Shown piece by piece: positions 55,477 to 64,000 of a stretch of DNA of 64,000 nucleotides. The stretch is taken from contig CAVUUY010000013.1 in the NCBI GenBank assembly GCA_963744915.1, positions 310,001 to 374,000 of the forward strand, in the 5' to 3' direction. The DNA is from DATAFF01 sp963744915 (lineage in GTDB: Bacteria > Pseudomonadota > Alphaproteobacteria > Rhizobiales > Aestuariivirgaceae). The position numbers and the translations under genes were made by a program. Under the pieces are notes generated by a model, which did not search any database, was not told the origin of the DNA, and was given only the letters and a program-made list of their open reading frames with translations. Numbering within the stretch: position 1 is the first letter of the stretch; the number at the start of each line of letters is the position of its first letter.

Positions 55477-55504
55477 TGCGGGTCAACCTGCGGGAGAGAC
55501 GAAG

Positions 55505-55684
55505 ATGATTGTCAAACTTCTGACCGCGGCCATCGCCATCGCATTGACGTTGCTGATCGTCAGGAAATTGGCGGCGCTCGCCGAGCGGGTTCGCGTCGGG
55601 GTAAAGACCGAACGGCGGCGCCAGGAGCGTAGCGTCACCCTGCGCCAGGACCCGGACAGCGGGGTGTGGCGGCCGGAGAAGTGA
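55505..55684 (+). CDS. Small single-pass membrane protein (59 aa)
   Basis: A 59-residue frame with GGGAGAG eight bases before its ATG. It begins with one hydrophobic helix (IVKLLTAAIAIALTLLIV) followed by a basic region (KTERRRQERSVTLRQDPD) and ends WRPEK. Typical of small inner-membrane proteins. It lies between the S49 gene and glyQ and is likely part of the preceding operon. Function unknown. Confidence 0.7.
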   Translation: MIVKLLTAAIAIALTLLIVRKLAALAERVRVGVKTERRRQERSVTLRQDPDSGVWRPEK

Positions 55685-55753
55685 GGCGGCCGAAAATCGG
55701 TTGCGGTTTTTTGCGCTGATGCTTTAGGGTCCGCCCGTCTCACCGGGCCGACC

Positions 55754-56695
55754 ATGACCGTTTTTTCACCGGATCCCAGCCGATCCTTTCAAGATCTCAT
55801 CCAGGCGTTGCAGCAATATTGGGCGGCGCAGGGCTGCGTCATTCTGCAACCCTACGATCTGGAAGTGGGGGCCGGGACCTTTCACCCGGCGACGACCTTG
55901 CGCGCATTGGGCCCGCTGCCGTGGCGGGCCGCCTATGTCCAGCCGTCGCGCCGCCCGAAGGATGGGCGGTACGGGGAGAATCCCAACCGGCTGCAGCATT
56001 ATTACCAGTTCCAGGTGATCATGAAGCCGTCGCCGCCGGATTTCCAGGATCTCTATCTCGGGTCGCTGGCGGCGATCGGCATCGACGGTGAGAACCACGA
56101 CATCCGCTTCGTCGAGGACGATTGGGAATCCCCGACGCTCGGCGCCTGGGGGCTGGGCTGGGAGGTGTGGTGCGACGGCATGGAGGTGTCGCAATTCACC
56201 TATTTCCAGCAGGTCGCCGGTCTCGACTGCGCACCGGTCTCGGGCGAGCTCACCTATGGGCTCGAGCGCCTCGCCATGTTCGTGCAGGGGGTCGACAATG
56301 TCTTCGAACTCAATTTCAACGGCGGCACCGGGGCCGACCGCATCAGCTATGGCCAGGTGTTCAGGCAGGCCGAGGAGGAGTATTCGCGCTACAATTTCGA
56401 GTTCGCCGATGCCGGCATGATCGAGCGGCATTTCGACGATGCCGAGGCGGAATGCCGGGCGCTGCTGGCGGCCGGCGGCGACACGGGGGCCGCGATGGTG
56501 CTGCCGGCCTATGATCAATGCATCAAGGCTTCGCATCTGTTCAACCTGCTCGATGCCCGCGGCGTCATCTCGGTCACCGAGCGGCAGGCCTATATCCTGC
56601 GCATCCGCGAATTGTCGAAGGCCTGCGGCCTGGCGTGGCTCAAGACCGCGGGCGGCGGTGGCGGAGCGCAACCCGACGGGCGAGGAAGCGGCTGA
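55754..56695 (+). CDS. glyQ: Glycyl-tRNA synthetase alpha subunit
   Basis: 313 residues, the catalytic alpha chain of the bacterial alpha2beta2 enzyme. Family motifs: QQYWAAQGCVILQPYDLEVG, motif 2 area AAYVQPSRRPKDGRYGENPN, and GELTYGLERLAMFVQGV. The last ~15 residues are a Gly-rich tail. The stop and the glyS start share a base (TGATG). Confidence 0.97.
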   Translation: MTVFSPDPSRSFQDLIQALQQYWAAQGCVILQPYDLEVGAGTFHPATTLRALGPLPWRAAYVQPSRRPKDGRYGENPNRLQHYYQFQVIMKPSPPDFQDLYLGSLAAIGIDGENHDIRFVEDDWESPTLGAWGLGWEVWCDGMEVSQFTYFQQVAGLDCAPVSGELTYGLERLAMFVQGVDNVFELNFNGGTGADRISYGQVFRQAEEEYSRYNFEFADAGMIERHFDDAEAECRALLAAGGDTGAAMVLPAYDQCIKASHLFNLLDARGVISVTERQAYILRIRELSKACGLAWLKTAGGGGGAQPDGRGSG

Positions 56696-58770
56696 TGCCG
56701 GAGCTTCTGGTCGAGCTTCTCTCGGAGGAGATACCTGCCCGGATGCAGGAGCGCGCGAGCGAGGATCTGCTCAGGCTGATGGTCGAAGGTCTCGCGCAGG
56801 CGGGCCTCGAGGCACTGGGTGCGCGGGCCTTTGCGTCGCCGCGGCGGCTGACGCTGGCGATCCACGATCTCCCCGATGCGGCGCCCGACACGGTGGAGGA
56901 GCGCAAGGGGCCGCGCACCGATGCGCCGGCAGCGGCGCTCGATGGCTTCCTGCGGCAGGCCGGCGTCACGCTCGCACAATGCATCGTCGAGGAGGACCGC
57001 AAGGGCTCGTTCTACGTGGCGCGCATCGAGCGCCCGGGACGGGCGACGCCGGAGATCGTGGCCACGCTTCTTCCCGAGGTGATGCGGAAATTTCCCTGGC
57101 CGAAATCGATGCGCTGGGGCGCGCGGCAGCTGCGCTGGGTCCGGCCGCTGCATTCACTGCTCGTCACCTTCGACGGGCAGATCGTCGACGTGACGGTCGA
57201 GGGCCTGCGCGCCGGCGCCACCACCCGCGGCCATCGCTTCATGGCGCCGCATCCGATCAAGGTCCGCCGCTTCGAGGACTATGAATTGAAGCTGCGCGAT
57301 GCCTGGGTCATGCTGGATGGCGCGGAACGGGTCGCGACGATCCGGGCGGAGGCCGAAACGCTTGCCTTCGCCAAGGGCCTGAAGGTGGTCGAGGACGAGG
57401 GGCTGCAGAAGGAAACGGCCGGGCTCGTCGAATGGCCGGTGGTGCTGATGGGCTCGTTCGACGCGAAGTTTCTGTCGCTGCCGCCGGAAGTGATCATCAC
57501 CTCGATCCGCAGCCATCAGAAATGCTTTGGCTTGCGCGAAGCGGATGGCGCGCTATCCAATCATTATCTTCTCGTATCAAACATGATCGCCAGGGATGGC
57601 GGCAAGGAAATCGTCGCCGGCAATGACCGGGTCATCGCGGCGCGGCTTGCCGATGCGCGGTTCTTCTTCGACCAGGATCGCCGGACGCGGCTTCAGGATC
57701 TCCTGCCCAAGCTCGACCACGTCACCTTCCATGCCAAGCTCGGCACGCAGGGCGAGCGGGTGCGCCGGATCGAGGCGTTGGCGGCCACGATCGCCGCGAT
57801 CATCGGTGCCGACAGCGATGCGGCGCGGCAGGCGGCGCGGCTCGCCAAGGCCGATCTCGTCACCGGAATGGTGGGGGAGTTTCCCGAGCTGCAGGGCATG
57901 ATGGGCTACTATTATGCCATCGAGGAGGACCTCGACCACACGGTGGCGGCGGCGGTGCGCGACCATTACAAGCCGCAAGGTCCGACCGACATCGTGCCGG
58001 CGGCGCGGGTCACCCTGGCGGTGGCGATCGCGGACAAGCTCGATACGCTGATCAGCTTCTTCGCCATCGACGAGAAGCCGACCGGGTCGAAGGACCCGTT
58101 CGCGCTGCGCCGGGCGGCGCTAGGCATCATCCGGCTGGTGCTCGACAACCAGCTCAGGCTGAGCCTGCTGTCGCTGTTCGAGCTCTATCGCAAGCGTCAC
58201 CTGCCAACGCTGCCGCGCGGCGCTTCGGTCAATTTCGATGCGGCCATCCTCATCGATTTCTTTGCCGACCGGCTCAAGGTGCATCTGCGCAGCGAGGGGG
58301 CGCGGCTTGATTTGATCGATGCGGTGTTCGCGCTCGGCGGCCAGGACGATCTCGTGATCGTGGTGAAGCGGGTCGAGGCGCTGGCCCGGTTCCTCGACAG
58401 CGACGACGGGCAGAACCTGCTCGCCGGCGTGCGGCGGGCCTCGAACATCCTCAAGATCGAGGAGAAGAAGGACGGGCGCCGCCATGATGGCGTGCCGGAC
58501 AAGAACCTGCTGGTGCAGGGCGAGGAGAAGGCGCTGGCCTCGGCCATCGATCGCGCCGAAGCGCAGGCCAAGGTGGCAATCGCCAACGAGGACTTCGAGG
58601 CGGCAATGCGGGCCATCGCCAAGCTGCGCGCTCCGGTTGATGCGTTTTTCGACAAGGTCACGGTCAATGCCGATGACCCGAGCTTTCGCGAGAACCGGCT
58701 GAGGCTGCTCAACCGGATCCGGGCTGCCACTTCGGCAGTTGCCGACTTTGCCCGAATTGAGAGGACGTGA
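56695..58770 (+). CDS. glyS: Glycyl-tRNA synthetase beta subunit
   Basis: 691 residues, the tRNA-binding beta chain. Starts MPELLVELLSEEIPARM, the family N-terminus; KFPWPKSMRWG, and the HD-like domain (DKLDTLISFFAIDEKPTGSKDPFALRR) follow. The ATG overlaps glyQ by one base. Its stop overlaps a GTG just before the ppdK start. Confidence 0.97.
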   Translation: MPELLVELLSEEIPARMQERASEDLLRLMVEGLAQAGLEALGARAFASPRRLTLAIHDLPDAAPDTVEERKGPRTDAPAAALDGFLRQAGVTLAQCIVEEDRKGSFYVARIERPGRATPEIVATLLPEVMRKFPWPKSMRWGARQLRWVRPLHSLLVTFDGQIVDVTVEGLRAGATTRGHRFMAPHPIKVRRFEDYELKLRDAWVMLDGAERVATIRAEAETLAFAKGLKVVEDEGLQKETAGLVEWPVVLMGSFDAKFLSLPPEVIITSIRSHQKCFGLREADGALSNHYLLVSNMIARDGGKEIVAGNDRVIAARLADARFFFDQDRRTRLQDLLPKLDHVTFHAKLGTQGERVRRIEALAATIAAIIGADSDAARQAARLAKADLVTGMVGEFPELQGMMGYYYAIEEDLDHTVAAAVRDHYKPQGPTDIVPAARVTLAVAIADKLDTLISFFAIDEKPTGSKDPFALRRAALGIIRLVLDNQLRLSLLSLFELYRKRHLPTLPRGASVNFDAAILIDFFADRLKVHLRSEGARLDLIDAVFALGGQDDLVIVVKRVEALARFLDSDDGQNLLAGVRRASNILKIEEKKDGRRHDGVPDKNLLVQGEEKALASAIDRAEAQAKVAIANEDFEAAMRAIAKLRAPVDAFFDKVTVNADDPSFRENRLRLLNRIRAATSAVADFARIERT

Positions 58771-58775
58771 CGACG

Positions 58776-61451
58776 ATGGCGGCAGCGCAATGGGTGTATC
58801 GCTTCGGGGGCGGGACGTCCGAGGGGGATGCCTCGATGCGCAATCTCCTCGGCGGCAAGGGCGCCAATCTGGCGGAAATGGCCAATCTCGGTGTGCCGGT
58901 GCCGCCGGGCTTCACCATCACCACCGAGATCTGCACCGAATTCTACCGGTCGGGGCAGCGCTATCCGGAAGGGCTCGAGCGCCAGGTGAGCGCCGCGGTC
59001 GAGGGGATCGGCGCGGCGGTCGGGTCGTATTTTGGCGATGCGGAGCGGCCGCTGCTCGTGTCGGTGCGCTCGGGGGCGCGGGTATCGATGCCGGGGATGA
59101 TGGACACCGTGCTCAATCTCGGCCTCAATGACGCAACCGTCGAGGGGCTGGCGCGCCGCTCGGGCGATCGGCGCTTCGCCTATGACAGCTATCGGCGGTT
59201 CATCCAGATGTATTCCGATGTGGTCCTCGGGGTCGAGCACCGGGGCTTCGAGGACATGCTGGAGGATTTCAAGGATTCCCAGAACGTCGTCCTCGACACC
59301 GATCTCGACGCAGAGAACTGGGCCGAGGTCATCGGCCGCTACAAGGCCCATGTCGAGGAGGAGTCCGGGCGGGCGTTCCCGCAGGATGTCAACGAGCAGC
59401 TGTGGGGCGCGATTTCGGCGGTGTTCAAGTCGTGGCAGTCGGCGCGCGCCGTGACCTATCGGCGGCTTCACGGGATCCCGGAGGACTGGGGCACTGCGGT
59501 CAGCGTGCAGGCGATGGTGTTCGGCAATATGGGCGAGACCTCGGCCACCGGCGTCGCCTTCACCCGCAATCCCTCGACGGGCGAGCGCGCGCTCTTTGGC
59601 GAGTTTCTGGTCAATGCCCAGGGCGAGGATGTCGTAGCAGGGATCAGGACGCCGCAGAACATCAGCGAGGCGGCGCGGATCGCGGCGCAGTCGGATGCGC
59701 CCTCGCTCGAGCGGCTGATGCCGGAGACGTTCGGCGAGCTCAAGGCGATCTTCGATCGGCTGGAACGCCATTACCGCGACATGCAGGATCTCGAATTCAC
59801 CATCGAGAACGGCCGGTTGTGGATGCTGCAGACCCGGTCCGGCAAGCGCACGGCGCGGGCGGCGCTCAAGATCGCGGTCGACATGGCCGATGAGGGGCTG
59901 ATCAGCCGCGACGAGGCGGTTGGCCGCATCGATCCGGCTTCGCTCGACCAGCTGCTCCATCCGACGCTCGATCCCAAAGCGCGGCGCGACATCATCGCGA
60001 ACGGGCTGCCGGCGTCGCCGGGCGCCGCCACGGGTGCGATCGTGTTCGAACCCGACGAGGCCGAGAAGGCGCGGGCGCAGGGCAGGGCGGTCATCCTGGT
60101 CCGCATCGAGACGAGCCCGGAAGACATCCACGGCATGCATGCGGCGGAGGGTATCCTGACGACGCGCGGCGGCATGACCTCGCATGCCGCGGTGGTGGCG
60201 CGCGGCATGGGCAAGCCGTGCGTCTCGGGGGCCGGCGGCATCTATGTCGATCAGGCCAACGATCAGATCACGGCGCAGGGGCAGGTCCTCAAGAAGGGCG
60301 AGATCATCACCATAGACGGCTCGACCGGCCAGGTGATGCGGGGCCAGATCCCGACCATCAAGCCGGAGATGTCGGGCGACTTCGCGACGCTGATGGAATG
60401 GGCCGACGCGGTGCGGGTCCTCGGCATCCGCGCCAATGCCGACACGCCCGCCGATGCCCGGCTGGCGCGCGAGTTCGGGGCGGAGGGGATCGGGCTGTGC
60501 CGCACCGAGCACATGTTCTTCGACACCGAAAGGATCGCCGCGGTCCGCCAGATGATTCTCGCTTCGACGCCAGAGGGCCGGCGGGCGGCGCTGGCCAAGA
60601 TCCTGCCGATGCAGCGGCAGGACTTCATCGCGCTGTTCGAGATCATGGTCGGGCTGCCGGTGACGATCCGGCTCCTCGATCCGCCCTTGCACGAGTTCCT
60701 GCCGAGCGGCGCCGAAGAGATCGAGGAGGTGGCGCGGTCGATCGGCGCCGATCCGGCAACGCTTAACGCGCGGGTGGCGGAGCTTCGCGAGTTCAATCCG
60801 ATGCTCGGGCATCGCGGCGTGCGGCTGGCGATCTCCTATCCCGAGATCGCCGAGATGCAGGCCCGGGCCATTTTCGAGGCGGTGGTTGAGGTGGCGCGGC
60901 GCACCGGAACGCCGCCGGTTCCCGAGGTGATGATCCCGCTGATCGCCACCCGGGCCGAATATGAGGCGGTGGCCGAGCGGATCGCCGCGGTGTGCCGCGC
61001 GGTCGAGGCGGACGCCGGCAGGCCGATCAACTATCTCTGCGGCACGATGATCGAGCTGCCGCGGGCCTGCCTCAGGGCGGCCGACATCGCGGCCGCGGCC
61101 GAGTTCTTCTCCTTCGGCACCAATGACCTCACCCAGACCTGCTTCGGGATCAGCCGGGATGATTCGGCGCGCTTCCTCGGCGAATACACGGCCAAGGGAA
61201 TTCTGCCGCAGGATCCCTTCATCTCGATCGATACCGATGGCGTCGGTGAACTGGTGCGCATCGGCGTCGAGCGGGGGCGCAGCGCCCGACCCGATCTGAA
61301 GCTCGGCATTTGCGGCGAGCATGGCGGCGATCCGGCGTCGATCCACTTCTGCCACGCGGTCGGCCTCGACTATGTCTCGTGCTCGCCCTATCGGGTGCCG
61401 ATCGCGCGGCTTGCCGCGGCGCAGGCAGCGCTCAAATCTTCCGAGGAATAA
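58776..61451 (+). CDS. ppdK: Pyruvate, phosphate dikinase
   Basis: 891 residues. Interconverts pyruvate, ATP, Pi and PEP, AMP, PPi. ATP-grasp start FGGGTSEGDASMRNLLGGKGANLAEM, the phospho-His in GGMTSHAAVVARGMGKPCVS (about 455), and the C-terminal active-site Cys in LGICGEHGGDP. I chose ATG 58776, eleven bases after GAGG; GTG 58767 overlaps glyS but leaves only two bases after the GAGG. The order glyQ-glyS-ppdK is typical of alphaproteobacteria. Confidence 0.96.
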   Translation: MAAAQWVYRFGGGTSEGDASMRNLLGGKGANLAEMANLGVPVPPGFTITTEICTEFYRSGQRYPEGLERQVSAAVEGIGAAVGSYFGDAERPLLVSVRSGARVSMPGMMDTVLNLGLNDATVEGLARRSGDRRFAYDSYRRFIQMYSDVVLGVEHRGFEDMLEDFKDSQNVVLDTDLDAENWAEVIGRYKAHVEEESGRAFPQDVNEQLWGAISAVFKSWQSARAVTYRRLHGIPEDWGTAVSVQAMVFGNMGETSATGVAFTRNPSTGERALFGEFLVNAQGEDVVAGIRTPQNISEAARIAAQSDAPSLERLMPETFGELKAIFDRLERHYRDMQDLEFTIENGRLWMLQTRSGKRTARAALKIAVDMADEGLISRDEAVGRIDPASLDQLLHPTLDPKARRDIIANGLPASPGAATGAIVFEPDEAEKARAQGRAVILVRIETSPEDIHGMHAAEGILTTRGGMTSHAAVVARGMGKPCVSGAGGIYVDQANDQITAQGQVLKKGEIITIDGSTGQVMRGQIPTIKPEMSGDFATLMEWADAVRVLGIRANADTPADARLAREFGAEGIGLCRTEHMFFDTERIAAVRQMILASTPEGRRAALAKILPMQRQDFIALFEIMVGLPVTIRLLDPPLHEFLPSGAEEIEEVARSIGADPATLNARVAELREFNPMLGHRGVRLAISYPEIAEMQARAIFEAVVEVARRTGTPPVPEVMIPLIATRAEYEAVAERIAAVCRAVEADAGRPINYLCGTMIELPRACLRAADIAAAAEFFSFGTNDLTQTCFGISRDDSARFLGEYTAKGILPQDPFISIDTDGVGELVRIGVERGRSARPDLKLGICGEHGGDPASIHFCHAVGLDYVSCSPYRVPIARLAAAQAALKSSEE

Positions 61452-61617
61452 ATTGCGGCGAAACCATGTGCCGCCGGGGCTGGCGTCGCCGGCGGCGATT
61501 GCAATCCCAAAGTGAATGAAATCCACCGAAACACCGGTTTTCCTACCAATGGTCGTGTTAACGATTGCCCGTTAAGGTTAACCCGTGCTAAAGGCATAAA
61601 CGGTATTTTCACGGGGT

Positions 61618-62553
61618 GTGCGATTTAGGTTTCGGCTCGGGGAAGGGCCGTTGGGTCGCCAAATACCGAGGGGTCATGTGAAGTTGTACGACCGCGGGGT
61701 TCGGCCGTCTCGAGACGTCTTCAGCCTTCCTTCGGAGGGCGAGGGGGAGTTCCCCCTGTCGCAGTTCTTCTCCTATGCGCTGGGTGGCATCGCGCTGGTC
61801 GCGGCCTTTGCATTTGCCGGGCACTATATGGGGCAGAATGCCGCCGCCAGGAGCCTGCCGGAGCTCGATCTGCGGCCGGTCGAGAGTTCGCCGGTTTCCA
61901 GCATCTCGACCAAGGCCTCGCTGCTTGCCATGCCGTTCGAGATGGAGGCACTGCCCGGCAGCGGCCGGCAGAACGAGCAGATCGTGCAACTCGCCACCAA
62001 GGGCGATTTCTACATCGACGACACCATCCTGCCGAATGAGGACACCACCGCCCGGCTCGCCAGTCTTTCGGTCACGACGCCGCCGTCGTGGAAGCTCGAG
62101 GAGTCCTTCAAGCTCCGTCAGGATCAGAAGAACAAGGTTCTGGCCGAGCGCAAGAAACGCCTGGCGGAGCAGTCGTGCCTGGCCACTGCCGTCTATTACG
62201 AGGCGCGCTCGGAGTTGGAGCTCGGCCAGCTGGCGGTCGCCAAGGTCATTCTCAACCGGGTGCGGGATCCGGGCTATCCCAAGACAATTTGTGGTGTGGT
62301 CTATCAGGGCGCCGACAAGGGCCATGGCTGCCAGTTTTCCTTCGCCTGCGACGGGCGGGCGGAACAGCCGCGCTCGGGGAAGGCGTGGGACGAGGCGCGG
62401 CAGATTGCCAGCCGGGCGATGGCCGGCGAGGCTGATGTAAAGATCATCTCCACCGCCACCCATTATCACGCCGATTACGTGCAGCCGCGCTGGGCTGGGA
62501 CGATGAAGCGCCTCATCAAGATCGGGCGCCATGTCTTCTACCGCGACAGTTGA
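61618..62553 (+). CDS. SleB-type cell wall hydrolase
   Basis: 311 residues from GTG 61618; GTG 61678 (GAGGGG just upstream) is a possible shorter start. A membrane helix (YALGGIALVAAFAFAGHYMG, about 53-72) anchors a periplasmic linker and a C-terminal SleB domain (about 185-311): CLATAVYYEARSELELGQLAVAKVILNRVRD with the catalytic Glu, and GCQFSFACDGR. Hydrolases of this type cut peptidoglycan glycan strands as lytic transglycosylases or glucosaminidases; in non-sporulating proteobacteria they act in wall remodelling. Confidence 0.9.
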   Translation: MRFRFRLGEGPLGRQIPRGHVKLYDRGVRPSRDVFSLPSEGEGEFPLSQFFSYALGGIALVAAFAFAGHYMGQNAAARSLPELDLRPVESSPVSSISTKASLLAMPFEMEALPGSGRQNEQIVQLATKGDFYIDDTILPNEDTTARLASLSVTTPPSWKLEESFKLRQDQKNKVLAERKKRLAEQSCLATAVYYEARSELELGQLAVAKVILNRVRDPGYPKTICGVVYQGADKGHGCQFSFACDGRAEQPRSGKAWDEARQIASRAMAGEADVKIISTATHYHADYVQPRWAGTMKRLIKIGRHVFYRDS

Positions 62554-62975
62554 CGCAAGCCGGCCCGCTGCCGCTGGTCGGCGTGAGCGCCGTGGTGCTT
62601 CACGATAAAACGGTTTTGCTGGTCGAACGTGGCAAGCCGCCATGGCAGGGCCTGTGGTCGCTGCCCGGCGGTCATGTCGAATGGGGCGAGACTTTGCGCG
62701 CTGCGGCCGTTCGCGAAGTTCTGGAGGAAACCGGCATCGCGGTCGCGATCGACCGCCTGGTCGATACCATCGACGTGATCAATCGCGACGCGAGCGGTCT
62801 GATATTGTCGCATTACGCGCTCACGGTGTTTGCAGCGCATATGGTCGGCGGGGTGCTGCAGTCCGGCAGCGATGCGGTCGGCGTCACATGGGCTGATCTC
62901 GCCCGACTGCCGAGGATGCCGCTTCTTCCCGGCACCCGGGAGGCGGTCGCGAAGGCTCTGGGGTCCGTTCCCTAG
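62550..62975 (+). CDS. NUDIX hydrolase
   Basis: 141 residues. The Nudix box is complete, from GGHVEWGETLRAAAVREV to LEETG (about 41-63). It acts on nucleoside diphosphate-linked substrates, not predictable in detail. TTG 62550, overlapping the SleB stop by 4 bases, gives the usual N-terminus (PLVGVSAVVLHDKTVLLVERG); a GTG lies nine codons on. Confidence 0.93.
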   Translation: MTQAGPLPLVGVSAVVLHDKTVLLVERGKPPWQGLWSLPGGHVEWGETLRAAAVREVLEETGIAVAIDRLVDTIDVINRDASGLILSHYALTVFAAHMVGGVLQSGSDAVGVTWADLARLPRMPLLPGTREAVAKALGSVP

Positions 62976-63130
62976 GCGGTCGGCAACGGTTTGGCCATTA
63001 ACCCTTCCCATAGGTGCATGCTATCGCGCGGCTCCGACGGTTGCTAAAGTTCGAACGAATCGCGCGCACCGGTGGGACGGCAGTCGCGCCAATCAAGGGG
63101 AGCGCGCCGGTGGGCTCGACAACATGCAAG

Positions 63131-63382
63131 ATGGCCGATGGAATGGACGGGCTGCAGCAGGAGCGGGAGCCGCGGCAGGTGGCGTTGCGCTACATTCTCG
63201 ATGCGTGGGAGGAGGCGATCCATGACGGCGTCGATCCCGACTGCATCGCCACGGCGGCGATCTTTGCCGCCTTGTCGGACATGATTGCAACCTATGGCGA
63301 GGAGCCGGTTGCAAGAATGGCCGAGCGTCTGTCCGAGCGAATCCGCATTGGCGAGTTCACCATCATCCGCAGCATGCAGTAG
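63131..63382 (+). CDS. Small conserved-looking protein, function unknown
   Basis: 83 residues from ATG 63131; the frame is open from GTG 63014 and no start has a strong ribosome site. The core VALRYILDAWEEAIHDGVDPDCIATAAIF, followed by ALSDMIATYGEEPVARMAERL, is helical and reads like a compact soluble domain that I believe occurs widely in Hyphomicrobiales. No function known to me. Confidence 0.65.
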   Translation: MADGMDGLQQEREPRQVALRYILDAWEEAIHDGVDPDCIATAAIFAALSDMIATYGEEPVARMAERLSERIRIGEFTIIRSMQ

Positions 63383-63400
63383 CGGTCCCCGGCGGAGCCC

Positions 63401-64000
63401 TCACAGATCGACCACGACGCGGCCGCGCACCTTGCCGGCGACGATCTCCTCGGCGATCAGCGGCACGTCGTCGAGCGGGACCTGGCTGGTGATCACGCCG
63501 AGCTTCTTCAGGTCGAGGTCCCTGGCAAGCCGTGACCAGGCGCGTTGGCGGCGCGCGGTCGGGCACATCACCGAGTCGATGCCGGCGAGCGTGACGGCGC
63601 GCAGGATGAAGGGCGCCACCGAGCTCGGCAGGTCCATCCCCTGGGCAAGTCCGCAGGCCGCGACCGTACCGCCGTAGTCGATCTGCGACAGCACGTTGGC
63701 GAGCGTGGTCGAGCCGACCGAGTCGATGGCACCGGCAAAGCGCGACTTGGCCAGCGGCTTGACCGGGCCGGCAAATTCGCTGCGGTCGACGACAGCGGCG
63801 GCGCCGAGCGAGCGCAGATAGGGCTCCTCGGCGAGCCGGCCGGTCGAGGCGACGACGCGATAGCCCAGCCCGGCGAGCAGGACGATGGCGATCGAGCCGA
63901 CGCCGCCGGCTGCACCGGTGACCAGGACATCGCCGGAGGCGGGAAGCACGCCGTGGTCCTCGAGCGCCATCACCGCGAGCATGGCAGTGTAGCCGGCGGT
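63401..64000 (-). CDS. AcuI/YhdH-type acrylyl-CoA reductase, C-terminal part (start outside window)
   Basis: At least the last 199 residues of an MDR-family oxidoreductase; the start lies beyond the window edge. The cofactor loop is VLVTGAAGGVGSIAIVLLAG, with GYRVVASTGR following, which suggests NADPH. IDYGGTVAACGLAQGMDLP and the final KVRGRVVVDL fit the YhdH/AcuI family, known to reduce acrylyl-CoA. The gene is convergent with the small gene at 63131. Confidence 0.85.
   Translation of the reverse strand, partial: TAGYTAMLAVMALEDHGVLPASGDVLVTGAAGGVGSIAIVLLAGLGYRVVASTGRLAEEPYLRSLGAAAVVDRSEFAGPVKPLAKSRFAGAIDSVGSTTLANVLSQIDYGGTVAACGLAQGMDLPSSVAPFILRAVTLAGIDSVMCPTARRQRAWSRLARDLDLKKLGVITSQVPLDDVPLIAEEIVAGKVRGRVVVDL

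Noticed and set aside
58197..61526. A 1109-codon open frame on the minus strand opposite ppdK and the end of glyS
   Set aside because: The plus strand encodes PPDK and GlyS with full motifs. The antisense frame is rich in Arg, His, Asp and Pro, as expected for a GC-rich shadow frame, and has no recognisable domain.

Overview
The window is GC-rich chromosomal DNA from an alphaproteobacterium, most likely of the order Hyphomicrobiales (Rhizobiales). The evidence is the cox order ctaD-ctaB-coxF-ctaG-ctaE-surf1, split b and b' subunits in the F0 ATP synthase operon, a CcrM GANTC methyltransferase preceded by a perfect CtrA box, a one-chain GcvP behind a tandem glycine riboswitch, and the run thrC - M16 peptidase - acetyltransferase - EAL protein - YqgE. 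I saw no tRNA, rRNA, insertion sequence, integrase, prophage or CRISPR array.

Layout. 1-3865: 3' end of an aa3-type cytochrome oxidase operon; surf1 carries an apparent single-base frameshift. 3936-11487: threonine synthase, M16 protease, GNAT, a 7TM-PAS-GGDEF-EAL c-di-GMP protein and YqgE. 11638-14501: a DsbD-N-like secreted protein and three poorly known minus-strand genes, bracketed by two composite heptamer-repeat hairpin loci, one of them beside an extreme G-run tract. 14498-15939: rnhA and ispH. 16035-20796: glycine riboswitch and gcvTHP. 20802-22343: a 513-aa protein of no family I know, with two ~115-aa internal repeats. 22435-25461: F0 ATP synthase operon (atpI-B-E-F'-F) with a short DHFR-like gene at its 3' end. 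25514-32488: smc, a DsbA-like gene, a DUF721 gene, mutY and ccrM.

32524-42991 is a block of accessory character between ccrM and rnhB, two housekeeping genes that I recall as neighbours in related genomes. It starts with a Fic/antitoxin pair and a possible LysR-gene remnant. It then holds an uncharacterised catabolic cluster: GntR regulator, two PotB/PotC-type permeases and a binding protein (no ATPase), an amidase with a small GatC/AtzG-like partner, a creatinase-like M24 protein whose five metal ligands all look replaced, a PhzF-family protein and an MDR oxidoreductase, followed by a secreted cupin. GTATAC boxes lie in both promoter regions of the cluster. This is my best candidate for an undescribed system; its substrate cannot be read from the sequence.

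43056-64000 returns to core genes: rnhB, a radical SAM protein, moaB, uracil-DNA glycosylase, ETF-ubiquinone oxidoreductase, an exported low-complexity protein, a large TPR protein, ispE, a polyprenyl diphosphate synthase, a DUF2007 gene, a TrmN6-like methyltransferase, an S49 protease, glyQ-glyS, ppdK, a SleB-like hydrolase, a NUDIX protein, a small conserved-looking gene and the 3' part of an acuI-like gene. Many neighbours overlap by 1-4 bases (ATGA, GTGA or TGATG), which points to translational coupling.
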